From: Poriferisodalis sp965262965
GTDB taxonomy: Bacteria > Actinomycetota > Acidimicrobiia > Acidimicrobiales > Poriferisodalaceae
DNA length: 64,000 nucleotides
Assembly (NCBI RefSeq): GCF_965262965.1
Contig: NZ_OZ253573.1
Span: forward strand, 1,426,001 to 1,490,000
Reading direction: 5' to 3'
Below are positions 45,114 to 54,935 of this stretch, one piece after another (the stretch's first letter is position 1; every line of letters begins with the position of its first letter). A model generated the notes under the pieces. It ran no database searches and was not told the origin of the DNA. It saw only the letters and a program-made list of their open reading frames with translations. The position numbers and the translations under genes were made by a program.

Positions 45114-45974
45114 ATGCGCGCTTTGGAGCCTGAGGTGGTGGATGTGATCTGGGCGGCGGTGGAGCCGATGCTGCCTGTGCGGCCGGTGGGCGGCCCTGGC
45201 AGGGGGCATCGGCCCCGGATACCGGACCGGCTGTGCTTTTGGGGGATCCTGGTGCGGCTGGCCACGGGCTGCTCGTGGCAGTGCGCGGAGGCGCTGCTGG
45301 GATGGCAGGTGTCTGACACGACGCTGCGGTCGCGCCGCGACGAGTGGGTCGCTGCGGGCGTGTTCGAGCGGATCGCGGCCGAAGCGATCGCCGCCTATGA
45401 CCGGATCGTGGGTCTCGACCTCGATGACGTGTGCATCGACGGGTCCACCCACAAAGCTCCCTGCGGTGGGGAAGGGACCGGCAAAAGCCCCGTGGACAGG
45501 CGAAAACTCGGCTGGAAGTGGTCGATCGCGATCGACGGGGCGGGGATCCCGGTCGGGTGGGCCGCCGCGGGCGCGAACCGCAACGACATCATGCTGTTCG
45601 GCCCGACCGTGGCCGAGATCGAACGGCGGGGGCTGCATCACGACACCGAGACCTTGCACCTCGACCGCGGCTACTGGGGCGCCCGCGTCGACCGGTCAGC
45701 CGCCGCGGCGGGCATCTGCGATCTGGTGCGGCCCCCCAAACGCAGACCCGGCCACGACGGCCCCGCAGAACCGGTCACAGCGCCGCTGGGGCTGCGCTGG
45801 CGCGTCGAGCGAACCAACTCATGGCTGTCCAACTACGGCCAACTGCGACGAAACACCGACCGCAAACCCGAGCACCGCCTCGCCCAACTCGCCCTCGCCG
45901 TCGCCTTGATCATCACCATCAAACTCATCGACCACCGCAACCGCTGGCAACCCCACAACCGCCCAACCCGCTAA
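45114..45974 (+). CDS. IS5-family transposase
   Basis: 286 residues. The core is complete: DDVCIDGSTHKAPCGGEGTG (first D), LHLDRGYWGARVDRS (second D) and RWRVERTNSWLSNYGQLRRN (E). Terminal repeats GGGTTGGCTGGTT near 45046 and AACCGCCCAACCC near 45970 bound an element of about 0.93 kb. Nothing in the gene looks broken. Confidence 0.85.
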   Translation: MRALEPEVVDVIWAAVEPMLPVRPVGGPGRGHRPRIPDRLCFWGILVRLATGCSWQCAEALLGWQVSDTTLRSRRDEWVAAGVFERIAAEAIAAYDRIVGLDLDDVCIDGSTHKAPCGGEGTGKSPVDRRKLGWKWSIAIDGAGIPVGWAAAGANRNDIMLFGPTVAEIERRGLHHDTETLHLDRGYWGARVDRSAAAAGICDLVRPPKRRPGHDGPAEPVTAPLGLRWRVERTNSWLSNYGQLRRNTDRKPEHRLAQLALAVALIITIKLIDHRNRWQPHNRPTR

Positions 45975-46173
45975 CGCTCTTAGTGCTTGGCTGTCTGCTG
46001 GGTGGTTCAGCTCGACGAGGCCTGACAGTGCTTTCGCCTCCAGCGCAGCGTCAACCATGCGTTGAGCTGCCCGGGCTCGCGCGACCAGCACGCAAGTGCC
46101 ACGTGCACGCCGAGATGAAATCGCGAGGGGCGGGCGCGTGGGGGAACGAAACGAGGTGAACTCGTCAGGGGCG

Positions 46174-46422
46174 CTACTGCGGGCTCTCGGTGTGGCGGCG
46201 TCGCCGGCGGCTCAGTGAGGCGGCAGCGAGACCTGTGCAGAACGGCACTATGAGGATGAAGATCCCGATGGAGAGGATCGAGAGCCAGCCCACCACGACC
46301 AGCAACGCCGTCGACACATAGAGAGCGCTCACGCGTCGCTCCGGGAACACGATGGCCGCAGCGAGTGCGCCGAGCCCACCGACGAGAGACCCAAAGAACA
46401 CGATCGACAAGAACGTTGGCAT
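46174..46422 (-). CDS. Small membrane protein, 82 residues
   Basis: Three hydrophobic segments (FLSIVFFGSLVGGLGALAAA, VSALYVSTALLVVVGWL, and LSIGIFILIVPFCTGLAAA), with a basic RRRRR cytoplasmic tail. No family recognised. It lies alone between the IS5 gene and the peptide-transporter operon. Confidence 0.6.
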   Translation of the reverse strand: MPTFLSIVFFGSLVGGLGALAAAIVFPERRVSALYVSTALLVVVGWLSILSIGIFILIVPFCTGLAAASLSRRRRRHTESPQ

Positions 46423-46790
46423 TCGAACCTGACTCAGCGCTCAACGTACGAAGAGCGCAAGGCCAGCGTACGCCTCGCACCCATGCGGTTCGAACGAACC
46501 GAGCGGCCGTCTCGGCCGTCGTCCGTCCTGGTCCGGGTCGGGTGGAGAAGGACTAGGAGTCCGCAGCCAGGAAGGTGTGCAGACAAGCAGTCAGCGCCTC
46601 GGCCAGCTGGCGGTACTTGAGAATTCAACCGGCATCAGGTCTCCAACTCACGAAAGACCCCGACGTACAACGAACTTGATCAGTTTCAGACGCTGTACGC
46701 ACGTCATGCCCGCACTACGATGCGAATCGCGGTGCCCACAGACAGCTGAACACGATTGGTCCCAAACGCTTCTGAGACGGTGCCGGACAC
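46423..46790. other. Gap before the peptide-transporter operon
   Basis: No gene supported. It should contain the promoter of the downstream operon, but I see no convincing -10 box or operator. Confidence 0.4.
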
Positions 46791-47735
46791 ATGGTTCGCT
46801 TTCTGACGCTGCGCTTCGCTTTGATCGTGGTCACCCTCTTGGTGGTCTCGGCGGTCATTTTCGCGGTTTCGGAGGCCCTGCCGAGTGATGCCGCGGAAAG
46901 ATTGATGGGGCAGTACGGCACGGAGCAGAACATCAAGCACCTGCGCGAAGAGCTGGGATTAGATCGCTCCGCCCCTGAGCGATATGGACGTTGGATCTGG
47001 GGCGCAGTGCAAGGCGACCTGGGCACCTCCTTGGTACAGCGACAGCCAATAACAGGCATTGTGGGTCATCGTCTTTTACCTTCAATATATCTTGCTGTAT
47101 CTGCGTTGCTGATTGCGGTCCCAACAGCAGTGCTGGTGGGCATATGGGCCGGGGTGCGTCCCAACAGCAAGGGCGACCGCGCCGTGAGCCTGATCGGAAT
47201 GATCGGTATTTCACTGCCCGAGTTCGTGACCGGGCTGTTCCTCACCATCATCGTCGCGTTAAAGCTTGGCTGGCTGCCGACTACCAGCGCCATACCCCGC
47301 GGCGAGACGCCGCTGACGAAGCCCGAAATCCTGATATTGCCAACCCTCACCCTGACCATCGCGCTCTTTGCATACATCATGCGTATGACGCGAGCCAGCG
47401 TGATCGAGACGATGGACAGCCACTATGTGCGGTCGGCGATCCTGAAGGGACTCTCGAGAAAGAGGGTCATATTCCGGCACGCCGTTCCCAACGCGATGCT
47501 GCCCACGATTACTGTCGTCGCAACCACCGTCGGATGGCTCCTGGGGGGTCTCATCATCGTCGAGAACGTCTTTGCTTATCCAGGCCTGGGTCAGCTGTTG
47601 TTAAATTCAATCCAGACCCGTGACGGTCCTCTGTTACAGGCCTGTGCTCTCCTCATTGCGGTGGCATATACCTTCAGCAACCTCTTTGCAGACATCAGCT
47701 ATCGGATCCTAGATCCGCGCATTCGATTGACCTGA
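46791..47735 (+). CDS. Peptide/nickel ABC transporter permease (DppB type)
   Basis: 314 residues, six predicted membrane segments. The family start (LRFALIVVTLLVVSAVIF), the periplasmic LREELGLDRSAPERYGRW and the cytoplasmic EAA-like loop (YVRSAILKGLSRKRVIFRHA) are visible. It forms the import channel with the next gene. It opens an operon of five genes. Confidence 0.92.
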   Translation: MVRFLTLRFALIVVTLLVVSAVIFAVSEALPSDAAERLMGQYGTEQNIKHLREELGLDRSAPERYGRWIWGAVQGDLGTSLVQRQPITGIVGHRLLPSIYLAVSALLIAVPTAVLVGIWAGVRPNSKGDRAVSLIGMIGISLPEFVTGLFLTIIVALKLGWLPTTSAIPRGETPLTKPEILILPTLTLTIALFAYIMRMTRASVIETMDSHYVRSAILKGLSRKRVIFRHAVPNAMLPTITVVATTVGWLLGGLIIVENVFAYPGLGQLLLNSIQTRDGPLLQACALLIAVAYTFSNLFADISYRILDPRIRLT

Positions 47736-47740
47736 TTTCG

Positions 47741-48709
47741 ATGTGGCGGGACACGAGCAGGCAGCAAACTGAAGTGCCCGACACCGTTCGACACGCTCGA
47801 TCGGCGATCGGTCGGGGGGTCCGCACCTTCTTGCGACTTTCTCTCTCCACCACGGCTGGACGCATCGGATTGCTCATCGTCATATTCCATATATTGCTGG
47901 CGATTCTTGGCCCAATCGTGGCCCCATATTCGATTACCGAGTTTCATGTGCCTCCGGACTATCCCGCAACGCATCGCCTTGCGGGGCCGAGCTGGACGTA
48001 TCTGTTCGGGAGCGACCATTTCGGGCGCGACGTCTTCAGCCGCGTGCTGTCCGGCGGGGGCTCTCTGATCCTCCTTTCTCTCGCTGGTGCGCTGCTGGGT
48101 CTGCTCTGGGGCACGTTGATCGGGATGAGCAGCGGCTACAAGGGTGGCCGCGTGGACCAAGTGGTGATGCGCGTCATGGACGGGATGATGGCGTTCCCGG
48201 CGCTGCTGCTGGCCCTGTTGATGCTGACAACACTGGGTGCTCGAGACGCCCCCTGGCGGTGGCTTGAGGCCTACTGGCAAGGCTCGCTGATCATCATCAC
48301 CATCGGCCTCGTCTTCGCACCCTCAGCGGCGCGGGTCATGCGAAGCGTCACGCTGCAAGCCAAGAACCTGGAGTTCGTGATGAGCGCCCGCCTGCGGGGC
48401 GAGTCGTCGACCTACATCATCTTCAGGGAAATCATGCCTCATGCACTGCCGACGCTCGGCGTGGAGTTCGCGGTGCGGCTCAGCTACTCGATCTTGCTGG
48501 TGTCCTCCCTGGGGTTCCTGGGTCTGGGAGTCCAACCGCCTTCGCCGGATTGGGGCCTCATGATCGCGGAGGGCAGACAGTTCATCGGCAGCGCGCCATG
48601 GATCACGCTGGCGCCGGCAGGCGCGGTCGCCACGTTGGTGGTGGGCGTCAATCTGCTGACCGATGGCATCAAGCACGCCCGCGGGATGCCCCGAGAGGTC
48701 GTCGGATGA
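47741..48709 (+). CDS. Peptide/nickel ABC transporter permease (DppC type)
   Basis: 322 residues. An N-terminal cytoplasmic arm of about 40 residues, then six membrane segments; HRLAGPSWTYLFGSDHFGRD is the typical DppC extracellular signature and ARLRGESSTYIIFREIMPHA the ATPase-contacting loop. It ends in ATGA overlap with the ATPase gene (48706-48709). Confidence 0.92.
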   Translation: MWRDTSRQQTEVPDTVRHARSAIGRGVRTFLRLSLSTTAGRIGLLIVIFHILLAILGPIVAPYSITEFHVPPDYPATHRLAGPSWTYLFGSDHFGRDVFSRVLSGGGSLILLSLAGALLGLLWGTLIGMSSGYKGGRVDQVVMRVMDGMMAFPALLLALLMLTTLGARDAPWRWLEAYWQGSLIIITIGLVFAPSAARVMRSVTLQAKNLEFVMSARLRGESSTYIIFREIMPHALPTLGVEFAVRLSYSILLVSSLGFLGLGVQPPSPDWGLMIAEGRQFIGSAPWITLAPAGAVATLVVGVNLLTDGIKHARGMPREVVG

Positions 48710-50802
48710 GCAGCAACGCAGTCCGCGGAGCGCCGTTGCTCGAGGTGGAGCAATTGGGCGTCACCTTCCTCACGCCGCGGGGCACCGTCCGGGCCGTGCG
48801 GGATGCATCGCTGAACGTGCGGCGCGGTGAAGTCTTGGGACTCGCGGGAGAGTCGGGATCCGGCAAGTCGACCACTGCGTTCGCCGCCATGGGCTACCTG
48901 CCGGGCACGACACGGGTGAGCGGCCGAATTCTCTTCGAAGGTCGAGAAGTTGCGGACATGAACGCGGCAGAGCTGCGCCGAGTGCGGGGCAACCGCATCG
49001 CGATGGTGTATCAAGACCCGGCGACGTCGCTGAATCCGACCATGCGTGTTGGGCCGCAGGTCTCCGAGGTGCTGCGCGAACACCTGAACGCGGACGCCCG
49101 ACAGAGCCGTCGCGCCACCATCGAGCTGTTCGAGAGCGTGCGGCTCGCCGAACCGGAGGCGGTTCTCCGACGGTATCCCCACGAGTTGAGCGGGGGTCAA
49201 CAGCAGCGCGTGGTGATCGCCATGGCGCTGGCCTGCGAGCCGGATCTGCTGATCCTGGATGAGCCGACGACGGGGCTGGACGTCACCACGCAGGCCACGA
49301 TCCTGGAGTTGATCGTCGATCTGAAGCACCGCACCAACGCGGGAATCCTGTATGTGACACACGACTTAGGAGTGATCGCAGCCGTCGCAGATCGAGTCGT
49401 GGTGATGTACGCCGGCGAGACGGTGGAAGAGGCCTCGGTGCGGGAACTGTTCAGAGATCCCAAGCATCCGTACACGACGGGGCTGCTGCACTGTGTGCCC
49501 AAGCCACCGACGGAAGACGGAGCGACCGTCGGGCTCACCCGGATCCCCGGTGCGGTGTTCCCGGCCAGCGAGCCGGCGCCGGACGCTTGCCTGTTCGTAT
49601 CGCGGTGTCCCATGGCCACCGAGTTGTGCAGTCAGAAGGCTCCGCCGATGGCCGAACCAGTGGTCGGGCACTCGTCACGCTGCCTGTACCCGAATGACAT
49701 CGCACCGGGAGTGTGGGGCGAGTTGGACACGAGTGTGGAAACTGGGCGCGTCCAGCAAGAACCGGTTCTGCGCGCCAAGGATCTGCGCCGTTTCTATGGA
49801 AGCTGGGGCCGCAAGTACTGGTTGTTCGGCCCACGGACTCGGCCGCCGGTCCGTGCCGTCACCGATGTGGACTTCACGGTGGGGCTGGGACGGACTCTGG
49901 GAATCGTGGGTGAGAGCGGTGCTGGCAAGAGCACCATTGCCCGGGTCATCGTCGGACTGGTGCCCCGTGACCAGGGACAGCTACGGCTCAAGGAAGAGGA
50001 ACTGGCGCCCGAGGTCGACGAGCGGACCGACGCTCAACGGGCGGCCATGCGCATGGTCTTTCAGAACCCGACGGCTTCCCTCAATCCGAGGCTTGCCGTC
50101 GGTCACGCCATTGTCCGGGCGCTGCGCAAGTTCTCAGGCTTGAACAAGCGGGAGAGTCAACAGCACGCCGAGGAGCTGTTGCAGGCAGTGGGCTTGGATC
50201 CGGCGTACTTGAACCGGCCTCCGAGGGAGCTCAGCGGGGGTGAACAACAGCGCGTGGCGCTCGCTGGGGCCTTCGCCGCCTCACCGGACATCATCGTTGC
50301 CGATGAGGCAGTCTCCGCCTTGGACGTGTCCGTCCAGGCGCAGGTGCTCAATCTGCTGCGGTCTCATCAGGAAGAGACCGACACGTCCTACGTGTTCATC
50401 ACCCATGACTTGGCCGTGCTGCGCTATCTCTCCGACGAGATCTTGGTGCTGTACGCGGGCCATGTGGTCGAGTCAGGACAGGCCCACAAGGTGCTCGACA
50501 CGCCGTCCCATCCCTATACCGAGGCACTGTTGTCAGCGGCACCAGTCCCTGATCCCGATGCGCAGCGGACGACGATCCGACTGCCGGGGTTTGTGCCCAC
50601 GATGCGGGCCGAGTTTCAGGGTTGCGTCTTCGCCAGTCGCTGTCCTCGCAAGATCGGGGACGTTTGCGACGAGACACCACCGCCGGCACAGACGGCAGTT
50701 GGTGGAGATCATGTGCTGTATTGCCACATCCCGCTAGAAGAACTCGCGCAGCTCCAGGTGGGCAGATCTACTGAGGCCACAGGAATAGGAGGGGCATCAT
50801 GA
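48706..50802 (+). CDS. Fused double ATPase of a peptide ABC transporter (DppD-DppF fusion)
   Basis: 698 residues, two complete nucleotide-binding domains in one chain. Domain 1: GESGSGKST, LSGGQQQRVVIAMAL, LLILDEPTTGLD. Domain 2 (from about residue 345): GESGAGKST, LSGGEQQRVALAGAF and IIVADEAVSALD. Each ends in the oligopeptide-type Cys-rich tail (CLFVSRCPMATELC and CVFASRCPRKIGDVC) that can bind a Fe-S cluster. Domain 2 has a short insertion after KDLRRFYG. Stop and the next start overlap as ATGA. Confidence 0.9.
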   Translation: MSSNAVRGAPLLEVEQLGVTFLTPRGTVRAVRDASLNVRRGEVLGLAGESGSGKSTTAFAAMGYLPGTTRVSGRILFEGREVADMNAAELRRVRGNRIAMVYQDPATSLNPTMRVGPQVSEVLREHLNADARQSRRATIELFESVRLAEPEAVLRRYPHELSGGQQQRVVIAMALACEPDLLILDEPTTGLDVTTQATILELIVDLKHRTNAGILYVTHDLGVIAAVADRVVVMYAGETVEEASVRELFRDPKHPYTTGLLHCVPKPPTEDGATVGLTRIPGAVFPASEPAPDACLFVSRCPMATELCSQKAPPMAEPVVGHSSRCLYPNDIAPGVWGELDTSVETGRVQQEPVLRAKDLRRFYGSWGRKYWLFGPRTRPPVRAVTDVDFTVGLGRTLGIVGESGAGKSTIARVIVGLVPRDQGQLRLKEEELAPEVDERTDAQRAAMRMVFQNPTASLNPRLAVGHAIVRALRKFSGLNKRESQQHAEELLQAVGLDPAYLNRPPRELSGGEQQRVALAGAFAASPDIIVADEAVSALDVSVQAQVLNLLRSHQEETDTSYVFITHDLAVLRYLSDEILVLYAGHVVESGQAHKVLDTPSHPYTEALLSAAPVPDPDAQRTTIRLPGFVPTMRAEFQGCVFASRCPRKIGDVCDETPPPAQTAVGGDHVLYCHIPLEELAQLQVGRSTEATGIGGAS

Positions 50803-52187
50803 ACACCATCGACCCCGAGCGGCTCAAGTTATTGATGCAACGTGAGCGGGAACTCTACGTGGCGAACCACCCGAAGTCGGTGGCGCTATATGAGAGAGCA
50901 AAGAACTCGCTCTTGGGTGGTGTTCCGTTCTCATTCATGAATGGCTTTATGGATCCTTCCTTTCCCCTGTTTATTGCGGAGGGCCGGGGAGCCTATGTGA
51001 CCGATGTCGATGGCAATCGCTACCTCGACCTTCTTGCAGGTGATCTTGGAGCGATATTCGGGCATTCACCTCCGGCCGTTGCTGATGCGATAGCTCAACA
51101 AGCGCAGCGGGGCATTATGTTCACACTTCCCTCGGAAGACGCCATCTGGATCGGCGAGGAGTTGACGCGTCGCTACGGTCTGCCGTTATGGCAGCTCCAT
51201 ATGTCCGCCAGCGATTCGGTCAGGACTGCGATCAAGATTTCTCGCGAAGTCACCCAACGACACCTGACGCTCATGTTCAATGGCAGCTACCACGGCACCG
51301 TGGATGAAACGTGCGTCGCGGTCGTGGACGGCAAGATGATTACTCATCCGAAGGCCGTCCACTTCGGCATAGGGATGCTTCCCAACCCCGAATCGAGGAC
51401 CCGTGTTGTTGATCCTTACGATCTCGATGCTGTGGAGAGAGCATTGTCCCCACGGGACGTTGCCTGCGTCATTACCGAGCCAACGTTCTCTCAGGCTCTT
51501 CGTGGTCCCTTTGATCAGGACTTCCACGTCGCCCTCCGAGATCTGACGCGTCGCTATGGCACCAAGCTCATCATCGATGAGACGCATGGCATCGGCGCCG
51601 CCTGGGGAGGATGCACACGTCTGTGGAACCTGGAGCCAGACATTTTTGTCGCGGGCAAAGGGATCGCCGGCGGCATGCCTGCTTCAGTCATGGGCCTCAG
51701 CCGCGAGGTCGCAGACAGCGTCATGCCGCTATTCGAGAATTTCTTCGTCGCTGGCATCGGCAGCACCCTGTCGGGCAACGCGCTGGCAGTTGCGGCGCTG
51801 CGGGCGAACCTGGAGCACGTCATGACCGAGTCGGCCTACGAGCGGATGATGGCGGCCGGTGAGCGGATGGCCAAGGGCATGCAAGAAGTCGTCACGGCTG
51901 CTGACCTCCCGTGGAGAGTCAGCCGCTGGCTCGGTTATGGAGTGCGAGTCGGCTTCTCCTTGGACAGGCCTCGTACGATGTCGGAGGCTCAGATCCGGGG
52001 CGACGACGAGAGCTTCAGTATCCGCGGCAGTGAACTCATACAATATTTCCATGCTTTTTATGTCAATCGCGGTATTATCATTCTCGCCTTGGCACTCTCG
52101 GCCTTGAACTCTCCAGCGGTGACAGCGGAGGACGTCGATTACTACGTCGGCGTGTTTGGCGAGTGCGTGAACGAATTGGTCGGATAG
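50799..52187 (+). CDS. Class III PLP-dependent aminotransferase
   Basis: 462 residues. The PLP fold is clear: HMSASDSVRTAIKISREVTQ for the phosphate region, LIIDETHGIGAAWGG with the PLP-pyridine Asp, and FVAGKGIAGGMPASVMG with the Schiff-base Lys. It is close to glutamate-1-semialdehyde aminomutase-like and omega-transaminase proteins. It is translationally coupled to the ATPase gene, so it may process the imported ligand (an amine or amino acid). Confidence 0.88.
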   Translation: MNTIDPERLKLLMQRERELYVANHPKSVALYERAKNSLLGGVPFSFMNGFMDPSFPLFIAEGRGAYVTDVDGNRYLDLLAGDLGAIFGHSPPAVADAIAQQAQRGIMFTLPSEDAIWIGEELTRRYGLPLWQLHMSASDSVRTAIKISREVTQRHLTLMFNGSYHGTVDETCVAVVDGKMITHPKAVHFGIGMLPNPESRTRVVDPYDLDAVERALSPRDVACVITEPTFSQALRGPFDQDFHVALRDLTRRYGTKLIIDETHGIGAAWGGCTRLWNLEPDIFVAGKGIAGGMPASVMGLSREVADSVMPLFENFFVAGIGSTLSGNALAVAALRANLEHVMTESAYERMMAAGERMAKGMQEVVTAADLPWRVSRWLGYGVRVGFSLDRPRTMSEAQIRGDDESFSIRGSELIQYFHAFYVNRGIIILALALSALNSPAVTAEDVDYYVGVFGECVNELVG

Positions 52188-52474
52188 CACATTGTTTTCG
52201 TTAAAAAGGGCGGTCGTTCATCAAGATATGACGGCCTAGATCTCAAGTCTGCATGAGTCAAACGTAACCCCAGACAGAGAGGACAAACTGTCTTGACAGT
52301 AGTCTCCACGCGTAGTAGGCATTATTAACAGTTGTCATTAACTAAATGATGACTTGTTGTTTATCCATTTTGCCAATAAAGGTATGTACCGAAGTACTGG
52401 GCATGCCAACAAGATGCCTTGACTTCGCTGCCGGAATCCCTTCGACAGTGGGGTAGTTCGAAGGGTGAACCGAC
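52188..52474. other. AT-rich gap before the binding-protein gene
   Basis: 287 bp of markedly lower GC than its neighbours. It contains weak GTCAT/ATGAC inverted arms near 52340-52365, but no clear terminator or riboswitch. It may separate the operon into two transcripts. Confidence 0.4.
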
Positions 52475-54079
52475 ATGCGAGCATCAAACCGACGATTCCT
52501 GAATTTGGGCGTACCGCTAATAGCGCTAGCGCTCGTGGCCGGGGCGTGCACCGGAACCGGCGATGACGCCGCGGCACCGGCGACGACCGCCGCCGCCGCT
52601 GCTGCGCCCGAGACCACCGCCCCGCCCGACGAGGGGGGGCCGAAGTACGGCGGCACGCTACGGGTCGCGCTGGTCGCGGACACGCACACGCTGGACCCAG
52701 CCATCTCGGTATCCGCGGTGACCACCGCTGTTACCCAGCACACCTATGACAACTTGCTCATGATCCAGCCGGATCTCACGATGAAGCCGGAGCTGGCCAC
52801 TTCGTGGGAGGCCAACGACGACCTCACGTCCTACACCTTCTACCTTCGGGAGGGGGTGACGTTCCACAACGGGAAGGACTTCAGTGCGGAGGACGTCGTC
52901 TTCACGTTCGACCGTCTGCTGGATCCCGAGCTTGACTCACCGCTGCGGGCCATTCTCAACATCATCACGGACATCGTCGTCCTCGACGACTTCACCGTCC
53001 GCTTTGACCTCGATGGCCCCAACGGGTACTTCCCGAGCTACCTGCAGAAGTCTGAGGCACGGATACTTCCCGCCAACCTAGATCTCGCCGACTTGGTCTT
53101 GGGAGCGGTCGGCACGGGGCCCTTCATTCTTGACGAGCACCTGCCGGGTGAACGCATCACGATGGTGCGAAACCCCAACTACTGGGAAGAGGGCAAGCCC
53201 TATGTGGATGAGATTGTCTTTCTGAACATCCCCGAGCCCGCAGGTCGGGTAGCGGCACTCCTGGCCGGCGACGTGGACCTGATTCAACACGGCATGGCCC
53301 CCTTGAGCGTCCCTGAAATCGACGCCCATCCCGACACCCACGTGTTGGTGCTGGAAGGCTGGGGCTGGCTGGGGCTGGCCATGGACAACGCCAGGCCACC
53401 CTTCGACAACAAGCTGCTCCGGCAGGCCTTCCAAGCAGCGATGGACCGGGAGCTTGTCAACCAGGTGGCGCTGCTGGGCTTGGGAGCGCCCGGTTACGAC
53501 CACCCGATCGGCACCAGCAACGCCGTCTTCGCGTCGCAATATGCGCCCCCGCCCTATGACCCAGAGCTGGCCAGGTCACTGCTGGCCGAGGCCGGGTACC
53601 CAGACGGAATCGACATCGACCTGCACACGGCCGATATCACGACTGGGGCGATGGATATCGCGGTGGCGTTCAAGGAGAGTGCTGCACCCGCGGGCATCCG
53701 GGTCAACGTCGTGGTCAATCCTTCAGCCGGGTTCTGGGACACGGTGTGGCAGAACGAGACGTTGACGATCGACGCCTGGAGGGGCGCCGATCCGGACCAA
53801 GCTCTGAGCGAGCAGTTCCACAGCGCATCGCCGTACAACGCGCCGCACTACGTCAACCCGGAGCTTGACGCGCTGATCGAGAAGGCCAAGGGCCAGGATC
53901 TCGCGGGCCAGCAGGAGAGCTACGCGGAGGTCCAGCGGATCCTGATCGAGGACGTGCCGGCGATCGTTGCGGCATTCCGGCCGGAATTGATCGCGGTGCA
54001 GAATTACGTCCAAGGCGTGAGCCCGCATCCGTTGAGCTGGCCGCTCTTCCAGGACGCCTGGCTGGACTTGGACAACTGA
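52475..54079 (+). CDS. Peptide/nickel ABC substrate-binding lipoprotein (family 5)
   Basis: 534 residues. A signal peptide (LGVPLIALALVAGACTG) with a lipobox-like cysteine near residue 26, then a low-complexity Ala/Thr linker. The mature domain has the family 5 start (YGGTLRVALVADTHTLDPAI) and TYTFYLREGVTFHNGKDF. GAAGGG lies about 9 nt upstream of the ATG. It supplies ligand to the DppB/C-type permeases 5 kb upstream. Confidence 0.9.
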   Translation: MRASNRRFLNLGVPLIALALVAGACTGTGDDAAAPATTAAAAAAPETTAPPDEGGPKYGGTLRVALVADTHTLDPAISVSAVTTAVTQHTYDNLLMIQPDLTMKPELATSWEANDDLTSYTFYLREGVTFHNGKDFSAEDVVFTFDRLLDPELDSPLRAILNIITDIVVLDDFTVRFDLDGPNGYFPSYLQKSEARILPANLDLADLVLGAVGTGPFILDEHLPGERITMVRNPNYWEEGKPYVDEIVFLNIPEPAGRVAALLAGDVDLIQHGMAPLSVPEIDAHPDTHVLVLEGWGWLGLAMDNARPPFDNKLLRQAFQAAMDRELVNQVALLGLGAPGYDHPIGTSNAVFASQYAPPPYDPELARSLLAEAGYPDGIDIDLHTADITTGAMDIAVAFKESAAPAGIRVNVVVNPSAGFWDTVWQNETLTIDAWRGADPDQALSEQFHSASPYNAPHYVNPELDALIEKAKGQDLAGQQESYAEVQRILIEDVPAIVAAFRPELIAVQNYVQGVSPHPLSWPLFQDAWLDLDN

Positions 54080-54301
54080 TATCGGTAGGTGAGTGAGCTG
54101 GCCGCGACTGGTCGCGGCCAGCTCACCTCTTGCCGCCATCCACACGAACGCATCGCAGCTACGCCTGCCCCGGACGGTCGCTGCCAGGTGTGGCCTGCAC
54201 CGAATCGGCGTGTCGCAGCCGGCGCCCGTGGGTCCAGCAGGCTCTATCTGCGCTGGGAAGATAGAAGCTGGCGAAGCTGCCACGCCGGGCTGGAGGCAAG
54301 G

Positions 54302-54754
54302 TTGCTGGTATCTGATTTCACGTTCAAGGCGGCCAACTGGCTGAACCGCACGGCGATCCGGCTCAGCGGCGGCCGTGTCGGCTGGATCTACCAGGGCACA
54401 CCCATCATCGAAGTGACCACCACGGGCCGCCACAGCGGCGAGTCCCGCTCGACGCTGCTGTCCGTGGTCGCCCAGCCAGGTGATGCCTTCGCCGTCATCG
54501 GTTCCCGTGGCGGTGACACGAAGCACCCAGCGTGGTTCCTGAACATGCGCGACAACCCGGCGATCACGGTTCGCAACCGCGACGGCACCCAGCAGATGAC
54601 GGCCCGTCTCACCGACGGCGACGAGCGCGCCGCGCTGTGGGCGCAGATCTCCGTCAAGGACGACCACTACGTCCGATTCCAGCGCAAGACCGACCGCGAA
54701 TTCCCGATCGTCCTGCTCGAACCTGCTGACGACGTCGGGGCCGACCGCGCCTAG
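54302..54754 (+). CDS. Deazaflavin (F420)-dependent nitroreductase-family protein
   Basis: 150 residues, split-barrel fold of the Ddn family: IIEVTTTGRHSGESRSTLLS is the typical motif, then GGDTKHPAWFLNMRDNPAI. It uses F420H2 to reduce quinones or similar compounds. Starts with TTG 54302, with GGAGG 5 nt upstream, rejecting the longer frame from 54089. The stop TAG (54752-54754) lies inside the left repeat of a MITE. Confidence 0.8.
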   Translation: MLVSDFTFKAANWLNRTAIRLSGGRVGWIYQGTPIIEVTTTGRHSGESRSTLLSVVAQPGDAFAVIGSRGGDTKHPAWFLNMRDNPAITVRNRDGTQQMTARLTDGDERAALWAQISVKDDHYVRFQRKTDREFPIVLLEPADDVGADRA

Positions 54755-54857
54755 CAGGGTGCTGAAAAAGCCGGTTTCGAGCACATCGCCAACGCTCTGA
54801 CCAGTGGTTTTACACTGGCGGAAGCGCGTTTTCGGCACTTTTTCAGCATCCTGCTAG
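54751..54857. repeat. 107-bp MITE-like element with internal hairpin
   Basis: 20-bp inverted ends: CTAGCAGGGTGCTGAAAAAG at 54751 and CTTTTTCAGCATCCTGCTAG ending at 54857, one mismatch. A perfect hairpin, CCAGTG / CACTGG, lies at 54801-54818. It codes for nothing. The ends resemble termini of IS1182-type elements, so it is probably mobilised in trans. It supplies the stop of the reductase gene, and the hairpin followed by a GC-rich stretch may also help end the transcript. Confidence 0.7.
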
Positions 54858-54935
54858 TGTCCTGTTTGTTTAGTTGGTCGCGGTAATATGGTGGGGGGGC
54901 AGCGTGGCTGCGGCAGGCGATGAACGGGGACGGAT

